64,000 nucleotides of DNA from positions 62,001 to 126,000 of the forward strand of contig NZ_SNUR01000004.1 of the NCBI RefSeq assembly GCF_012027595.1, given 5' to 3'. The notes beneath the pieces were generated by a model. The model saw only the letters and a list, made by a program, of their open reading frames with translations, was not told the origin of the DNA and did no database searches. The position numbers and the translations under genes were made by a program. How positions within the stretch are numbered: position 1 is the first letter of the stretch; every line of letters begins with the position of its first letter. Of this stretch, positions 59,812 to 64,000 are shown piece after piece. Origin of the DNA: Thermococcus sp. Bubb.Bath (GTDB lineage Archaea; Methanobacteriota_B; Thermococci; Thermococcales; Thermococcaceae).

Positions 59812-60129
59812 TCACTTGCTCTCCCTAACCATGACTATGGCATCAACCGGGCACTCGTTGGCGCAGATGCCACAGCCCTTACAGTAGTCGTAGTCGAAGA
59901 CCGGGTAGTTCTCCTCGTCAAGGTATATAGCCGGCTCCGGGCAGTAGATGTAGCAGAGAAAGCACCTAGTGCACTTGTCCCTGTTGAACTCCGGCATGAA
60001 AACTCTCCAGGAGCCGGTCTTGTTGATTACGCTGCTTCCCGGGATGGTTGCTATCGCACCGGGCGTCATCTTTTCGCTGTACTCCTTAGCAACCCTCTCT
60101 ATGTTCTCCTTAAACGGGCTCTCAGCCAT
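59812..60129 (-). CDS. porD: Pyruvate ferredoxin oxidoreductase delta subunit
   Basis: A 105-residue 2x[4Fe-4S] ferredoxin-like subunit: CTRCFLCYIYCPEPAI and CKGCGICANECPVDAI. It passes electrons to ferredoxin. ATG 60129 follows GAGGTGATACAT. Paralogue of vorD. A 75-base gap separates it from vorB and includes a TTTAAG stretch, so a second promoter for porDAB is possible. Confidence 0.94.
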   Translation of the reverse strand: MAESPFKENIERVAKEYSEKMTPGAIATIPGSSVINKTGSWRVFMPEFNRDKCTRCFLCYIYCPEPAIYLDEENYPVFDYDYCKGCGICANECPVDAIVMVRESK

Positions 60130-60204
60130 ATGTATCACCTCTAGTGAGTTATGGAACGGAAACTTAAACTTTACGTGGACACGAAAGTGTAACAATGAAA
60201 AGGC

Positions 60205-61140
60205 TCAGCCGAAGACCTCGGCGAGCTTCCTAAGCTTCTCCCACTCGTAGTTCACCCACGACTGGAGGGTCTCGATATCCTCCTTCGTCATGTACTTGAA
60301 CCTGCCCTGATACTTGAGGAACTCCTCTATCGGCTTGGGCTCCCTCTTGGTCGATGGCATGTTGATCTTGTACTTGCCATCCTTGTACTCGAAGAGCGGG
60401 AAGTAGGCAGTCTGAACGGCAAGTCTGGCTATCTCGATGCTCTTGTCGGTTGGGCTCCTCCACCCGGTCGGGCACGGGCTGAAGAGCTGGATGAAGCTAG
60501 GGCCGGGGGTCTTCTGTGCTGTCTTGAGCTTCCTTATGAAGTCCTCCGGGTAGGCGACGCTAGCGGTCGCCGCGTAGGGCGGGTTGTGGGCTATGACTAT
60601 GTCGATGACCTTCTTCTTCTGCCTCTTCTCGAGGAAGTGCCTCTTTCCGCCGGGCGTGTTTGTAGTCCAAGCTCCGAAGGGGGTTGAGCTCGACCTCTGG
60701 ATTCCGGTGTTCATGTAAGCCTCGTTGTCGTACATGATGTAGACCGCGTCGTGGCCCCTCTCTAAGAATCCGGAGAGAGCCTGAAGGCCTATGTCGGCGG
60801 TTCCACCGTCACCGGCCCAGCCGACGACCATAACTCCATCTTCGCCCTTGACCGTATATCCCTGGGCCTTTAATCCAGCCTCTATACCACCCATGACCGC
60901 ACCGGTGGTCTCAAAGGCGGTATGGAAGAGGTTGGCGTCGAGGGTGTTATAGGGCCAGGCTCCGGCTATGATGGTCGAACAGCAGGCTGGAATGGTGACT
61001 ATCGTTTTCCTCCCGTATGCCTTGAGGACGTATCTGAGTCCGAGTGATGCACCGCATCCCTGGCAGGCGGTGTGTCCCGCATAGAAGTGCTCCTCAGCGG
61101 GGAGGGTGAGTTTTTTCTTAACGTTTTCAGGAATCTCCAT
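60205..61140 (-). CDS. vorB: 2-oxoisovalerate ferredoxin oxidoreductase beta subunit
   Basis: TPP-binding subunit of VOR, which oxidises branched-chain 2-oxo acids from amino-acid catabolism to acyl-CoA. 311 residues: [75 protein letters not shown] and SPCPTGWRSPTDKS. ATG 61140 follows GAGGTGAGAAAG. Assigned to VOR rather than POR by gene order, which matches Pyrococcus. Confidence 0.93.
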   Translation of the reverse strand: MEIPENVKKKLTLPAEEHFYAGHTACQGCGASLGLRYVLKAYGRKTIVTIPACCSTIIAGAWPYNTLDANLFHTAFETTGAVMGGIEAGLKAQGYTVKGEDGVMVVGWAGDGGTADIGLQALSGFLERGHDAVYIMYDNEAYMNTGIQRSSSTPFGAWTTNTPGGKRHFLEKRQKKKVIDIVIAHNPPYAATASVAYPEDFIRKLKTAQKTPGPSFIQLFSPCPTGWRSPTDKSIEIARLAVQTAYFPLFEYKDGKYKINMPSTKREPKPIEEFLKYQGRFKYMTKEDIETLQSWVNYEWEKLRKLAEVFG

Positions 61141-61145
61141 CTTTC

Positions 61146-62336
61146 TCACCTCTTAAGGTGGTACCAGACCACCTCTTCCTCAACCTTGCCCTTTTCAAGG
61201 GTCTTCTTCATGTCCTTCGCTATAGCCTTGACGTCGTTCACCGTGAAGTCCCTTCCTCCTAGACCGACGATGTAATCCTTCATGAGAGGCCTCGCGTCGG
61301 TGTTGAAGAGCACTCCCTTGGACTCGTTGAATAGTACTCCCTCCTGCCCGAATGAGAAGTTCCTGTCAAGGACAGCTATGCCTTGGACGTTCCTGGCGAG
61401 CTCGTAGAGCTCCTCCTTCGGGAACGGCCTGAACCAGCGCACCTTAGCCGCTCCAACCTTGTAGCCCTCTTCCCTGAGGATGTCAACTGCCTGCTTAACG
61501 GTTCCCATAAGGGAACCCATGCCCATGAAGACTATCTCGGCATCGTCCGTCTTGTAGAGCTCTATCATGTCGCTGTAGTCCCTTCCAAACATCTCGCCGA
61601 ACTCCCTGCCGACTTCCTTGATTACTTCCTTGGCCCTTTCCATTGCCATAGCCTCTTTGTAGCGGAACTCGTAGTAGTCGTTCGGAGTTGCAAGGGCACC
61701 GACGGAAATTGGGTTCTCAAAATCTGTCAAGGTGTAGAGCGGATCCCTCGGCGGGAGGAACTCATCAACGAGCTCCTGCGGAATCATGTTGACGACGTCG
61801 TAGGTGTGGCTCAGGATGAAGGCGCTCTCAACCACCATTGCAGGGAGGGAAACGCGCTTGTCCTCCGCTATTTTGAATGCCATGAGAACTCCGTCGTAGA
61901 CCTCCTGGTTGTTCTCCGCGTAGAACTGCATCCATCCGGTGTCCCTCTGTGAGAGAGAATCGGTCTGCTCGTCCCATACACTCCATGGGGGGGCCATAGC
62001 CCTGTTCGCGTTCACCATGACTATCGGCAATCTCGCACCACTCGCCCAGTGGAGCATCTCGTGCATCAAAGCGAGACCCTGGGCAGCCGTGGCAGTGAAT
62101 GCCCTTGCCCCGGTTGCGGAGGCACCTATGCTTGCCGCCATAGCTGAGTGCTCGCTCTCAACTGGAACGTACTGGATGTCAGCCTCTCCGTTGGCTATGA
62201 ACTCTGCTATCTTCTCGATGATACTGGTCTGTGGGGTGATCGGGTAAGCTGCAACGACCTGAACTCTCGCGTGAAGGGCAGCGTAAGCGGCCGCGTAGTT
62301 CCCACTCACGACCTTCCTGATCGGCTTGTACTCCAT
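61146..62336 (-). CDS. vorA: 2-oxoisovalerate ferredoxin oxidoreductase alpha subunit
   Basis: A 396-residue alpha subunit: [60 protein letters not shown] 62336 follows GAGGTGGTGGAG. Strongly similar to porA, showing that the por and vor sets arose by duplication of a DAB block with one shared gamma subunit. Confidence 0.93.
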   Translation of the reverse strand: MEYKPIRKVVSGNYAAAYAALHARVQVVAAYPITPQTSIIEKIAEFIANGEADIQYVPVESEHSAMAASIGASATGARAFTATAAQGLALMHEMLHWASGARLPIVMVNANRAMAPPWSVWDEQTDSLSQRDTGWMQFYAENNQEVYDGVLMAFKIAEDKRVSLPAMVVESAFILSHTYDVVNMIPQELVDEFLPPRDPLYTLTDFENPISVGALATPNDYYEFRYKEAMAMERAKEVIKEVGREFGEMFGRDYSDMIELYKTDDAEIVFMGMGSLMGTVKQAVDILREEGYKVGAAKVRWFRPFPKEELYELARNVQGIAVLDRNFSFGQEGVLFNESKGVLFNTDARPLMKDYIVGLGGRDFTVNDVKAIAKDMKKTLEKGKVEEEVVWYHLKR

Positions 62337-62346
62337 CTCCACCACC

Positions 62347-62664
62347 TCACTTCTCCTCCTTCTCCATTGTTATAGCGTTCGTCGGGCACTCGTTAGCGCA
62401 GATACCGCAGCCCTTACAGTAGTCGTAGTCAATAGCGACGTACCCGTCTGGCTTGATGTATATTGCCGGCTCGGGGCAGAACTTCCAGCATATGTAGCAC
62501 TTGACGCACTTGTCCTCGTTTATGACGGGAATGAACGTCCTCCAGTCGCCGGTGTGGTTGCTCAGGGTAGTGCCGAGCGTAACCGGAGCCTCGGGATACT
62601 GGTCAATTGAGGTAAAGACCAGTTTTTTGGCTTCCGCCTTTTTTTCTCCAAACAGCGTGTTCAA
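62347..62664 (-). CDS. vorD: 2-oxoisovalerate ferredoxin oxidoreductase delta subunit
   Basis: A 105-residue 2x[4Fe-4S] subunit: CVKCYICWKFCPEPAI and CKGCGICANECPTNAI. The ATG follows GGGGAGGAGATTGA. It lies between porG and vorA. Same architecture and length as porD, with a different N-terminus (NTLFGEKKAEAKKLV). Confidence 0.93.
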   Translation of the reverse strand: MNTLFGEKKAEAKKLVFTSIDQYPEAPVTLGTTLSNHTGDWRTFIPVINEDKCVKCYICWKFCPEPAIYIKPDGYVAIDYDYCKGCGICANECPTNAITMEKEEK

Positions 62665-62711
62665 TCTCCTCCCCTCCTTAAGGTAAGATGAAACAAGGAA
62701 TCAAAGCAAAA

Positions 62712-63269
62712 TTAGAGCTCATAGATAACGGTCTTGTTGAAGGACTCCTCGGCGGCCTTGGCGTTCTTCTCCCCGAGGGCTCCTGAGAAGGTCTCCTTGA
62801 TGGCCTCCTGGACGTTTTCGAGCTTGACGAGGCCGGTGGCCTTGGCGACGGCACCGAGGATGGCCGTGTTGGTAATCGGGAGTCCAAGGACGTCGAGGGC
62901 TATGCCAGTGGCGTCGACGATAGCCAACTTGCCTGGCTTCTTCTTGAGCTTCTCAAGGACCTCTTCCTTGCTCTTCTCGGTGTTTATTATGACGATTCCA
63001 CCGTCCTTGAGACCGGCGGTGACGTCGACCGTGTCGAGAAGGCTCGGGTCGAGGACGACAACGACGTCCGGCTCGTAAATCTGTGTCTTTATTCTGATTG
63101 GCTTCTCGTCAATCCTGGTGAAAGCCGTAACCGGTGCTCCACGTCTCTCAACGCCGAAGAACGGGAACGCCTGGACGTATTTTCCTTCCTTGAAGGCTGC
63201 TGAAGCTAGAATGTTGGCTGCAGTAACTGCACCCTGTCCACCTCTACCGTGAAAACGAATCTCAATCAT
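62712..63269 (-). CDS. porG: Shared POR/VOR gamma subunit
   Basis: A 185-residue gamma subunit that binds the CoA-proximal side of 2-oxoacid ferredoxin oxidoreductases: [55 protein letters not shown]. One copy serves both POR and VOR in Pyrococcus, and only one is found here. ATG 63269 follows AGGAGGCATGAAGG. First gene of the operon; TATA-like CCTAAATAAATGC lies about 45 bases upstream (63312-63324). Confidence 0.94.
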
Positions 63270-63339
63270 CCTTCATGCCTCCTTGAGGTTTTTCAATTTT
63301 CATTCATCCAAAGCATTTATTTAGGTTTCGGTATTTCCT

Positions 63340-63402
63340 AAATCCCCTTCCGACGGGTGCCGGTGGGTAAAGGTGAACAGCCCCGGGCGTCGATGTTTTT
63401 TT
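63340..63402 (+). ncRNA. Candidate small RNA between porG and the PiT fragment
   Basis: A G+C-rich stretch (GACGGGTGCCGGTGGG ... GCCCCGGGCGTC) between 63350 and 63392 with the potential to fold (GACG pairs with CGTC, GC-rich interior), ending in a T7 run at 63396-63402. It is downstream of TATA-like elements but these may belong to porG on the other strand. No C/D-box motifs are visible. The whole 63270-63706 gap (437 bases) contains this, a promoter, a pseudogene and an IS end, but no intact gene. Confidence 0.2.
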
Positions 63403-63440
63403 GGGGGCAGAGTTCCCGAAGAATTTTCCATGCCAGGCAA

Positions 63441-63477
63441 AGTTTTTAAATAGACTATCCACCACAATATAGTCTAT
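63441..63477 (+). promoter_or_regulatory. Promoter with 9-base inverted repeat, for the PiT fragment
   Basis: TATA-like AGTTTTTAAAT (63441-63451) is followed by ATAGACTAT (63450-63458), a 10-base spacer and ATAGTCTAT (63469-63477), perfect 9-base arms. The GTG of the PiT fragment follows at 63493 after AAGGGGA. Such an operator over the transcription start suggests repression, possibly by phosphate status; the regulator is unknown. Confidence 0.55.
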
Positions 63478-63492
63478 ATAGTTAAGGGGAAC

Positions 63493-63675
63493 GTGGAAGC
63501 AGTGGCAGTTGCATGATGGCAGTGGCTTTCTACATTGCATGGAACATATAGGTTCAAACGATTCAGCCAATGCAAATGGGCACTGCCGTGGGTGCTGGAA
63601 TACTCAGCTTCCGCCAGGCAACGTTAACGATAGCTATTTCCACACTTCTTGGAGCTTACTTTTTTCTTTTGAAAG
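63493..63675 (+). pseudogene. 5' fragment of a PiT-family phosphate permease
   Basis: Joined across three small indels the fragment reads VEAVAVA, MAVAFYIAWNI, GSNDSANA, MGTAVGAGILSFRQATLTIA, ISTLLGAYFF, the first helices and GANDxANAMGTAVG-like signature of PiT inorganic phosphate transporters. Frame changes occur near 63513, 63546 and 63571 (missing G, extra TA, extra A), none at homopolymer G/C runs. The coding similarity stops at about 63670 where an IS-like end begins. The remaining 300 or so codons of the transporter are missing. Confidence 0.7.
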
Positions 63676-63704
63676 CCTCGTCCTTTAGGGCGGGGAGGAG
63701 GTCA
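63676..63704 (+). mobile_element. Solo right-end hairpin of an IS200/IS605-like element
   Basis: CCTCGTCC-TTTA-GGGCGGGG forms an 8-pair hairpin (two G-U pairs), followed by AGGAGGTCA. In frame it encodes KASSFRAGRRS, the ending often seen in tnpB genes of Thermococcales. No tnpA or tnpB body is present. The hairpin directly follows the PiT fragment, so an insertion followed by deletion of element and gene is the simplest history. The identification rests on my recall of such ends. Confidence 0.5.
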
Positions 63705-63706
63705 AC

Positions 63707-64000
63707 TCACTCCATCACCGCCACAACTCCTTTCCACCTCTTTCCAAAGCACTCTCTCGCTAAGACGTGCTTCCCGGTCAACTCTTCGAGGAACTTCACG
63801 GCAGAATCGCACTTCTTGAACCCCGTTGCTATGCCAACCATGATGCCATCTATCTCCCTTGCTCCCGCCCTCTTCTGGCCGTCAAGCTTCTCCCTTAATT
63901 TGTCTCCGTACTTCCAGAGTATTCTCCTTGGGTCAAGAAGGAGGTCTTCTTCGACACCATTTAGCACATCCTCAAAGTCCCAGATGAACCCCCCCTGTTT
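63707..64000 (-). CDS. Uncharacterised protein (N-terminus outside window)
   Basis: The frame is open to the right window edge, giving at least 97 residues of C-terminal sequence: GFIWDFEDVLNGVEEDLLLD, PRRILWKYGDKLREKLDGQK, REIDGIMVGIATGFKKCDSA, VKFLEELTGKHVLARECFGK and RWKGVVAVME. Alpha/beta composition; no family recognised. An in-frame GTG at 63967 exists but coding sense continues upstream of it, so the true start is likely beyond 64000. Confidence 0.6.
   Translation of the reverse strand, partial: KQGGFIWDFEDVLNGVEEDLLLDPRRILWKYGDKLREKLDGQKRAGAREIDGIMVGIATGFKKCDSAVKFLEELTGKHVLARECFGKRWKGVVAVME

Noticed and set aside
1-64000. tRNA, rRNA or CRISPR arrays
   Set aside because: No tRNA-like cloverleaf end, rRNA segment or regularly spaced repeat array could be recognised in any intergenic region.

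Overview
The window is a chromosomal segment of a hyperthermophilic archaeon of the order Thermococcales, most likely a Thermococcus. The evidence is a secreted GH13 alpha-amylase of the Thermococcus/Pyrococcus type, a porG-vorDAB-porDAB cluster in the order known from Pyrococcus furiosus, an ADP-forming acetyl-CoA synthetase alpha subunit, transcription factor E with its DUF2110 neighbour, the archaeal Mrp/MinD-type HypB, AT-rich TATA/BRE promoters, and GGTGAT-type ribosome-binding sites. No tRNA, rRNA or CRISPR array was seen. All calls come from reading the sequence; no database was searched.

Layout. 0-3 kb: the end of a phosphate uptake operon (pstC, pstA, pstB, phoU). 3-9 kb: trpS with a fumarylacetoacetase-family hydrolase, an orphan antitoxin, a drug/metabolite transporter, a beta-lactamase-fold hydrolase, a VapBC pair and the ACD alpha subunit. 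9-13.7 kb: two related winged-helix regulators around a DUF211 gene, then the amylase behind a near-consensus Thermococcales glycolytic motif, and a membrane protein. 13.7-20.4 kb: the NAD(P)HX repair enzyme, an uncharacterised operon of envelope proteins, a macro-domain protein, TFE, DUF2110 and a polytopic membrane protein. 20.5-25.1 kb: an Mrp-type Fe-S carrier, a FecBCD-type metal ABC transporter and an FmdE protein, followed by the nickel regulator nikR.

25-50.6 kb is a large hydrogen/formate region. It holds nikR divergent from hypA-hypB, the maturation protease hycI, mobA, a complete membrane formate hydrogenlyase (FHL; cysteine-type FdhA, HycB-like ferredoxin, two antiporter-like subunits, HycD, HycE, HycF, HycG and a small extra protein), a TetR regulator, hypC-like, hypC, hypD, hypF and hypE, an AMP-forming acetyl-CoA synthetase, a CooC-like ATPase and a cysteine desulfurase. 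Two regulatory layers can be read. Palindromes related to ATGACTGRYCAGTCAT lie in front of fdhA, tetR and a DUF302 gene. Four full matches to the published SurR consensus (GTTn3AACn5GTT) lie at hypC-like, hypC, hypF and the cooC divergent promoter. MNT/HEPN toxin-antitoxin pairs are embedded twice among the maturation genes, and one of their antitoxins carries an in-frame amber codon.

52-57.4 kb is an A+T-richer accessory island that looks like an archaeal polymorphic-toxin locus. A secreted or membrane-anchored protein with a C-terminal domain carrying a GAKHxIxRHIL motif is followed by three members of a diverse, probably immunity, family and an orphan second copy of the toxin domain. Its leading gene and a neighbouring gene are broken at five G/C homopolymer tracts, each exactly one base short of an open frame. 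That pattern means either sequencing undercalls or a biological on/off mechanism. 57.6-63.3 kb is the por/vor operon. The right end has a promoter with a 9-bp inverted repeat, a decayed PiT phosphate permease fragment, a solo IS200/IS605-like end hairpin and a gene cut by the window edge.
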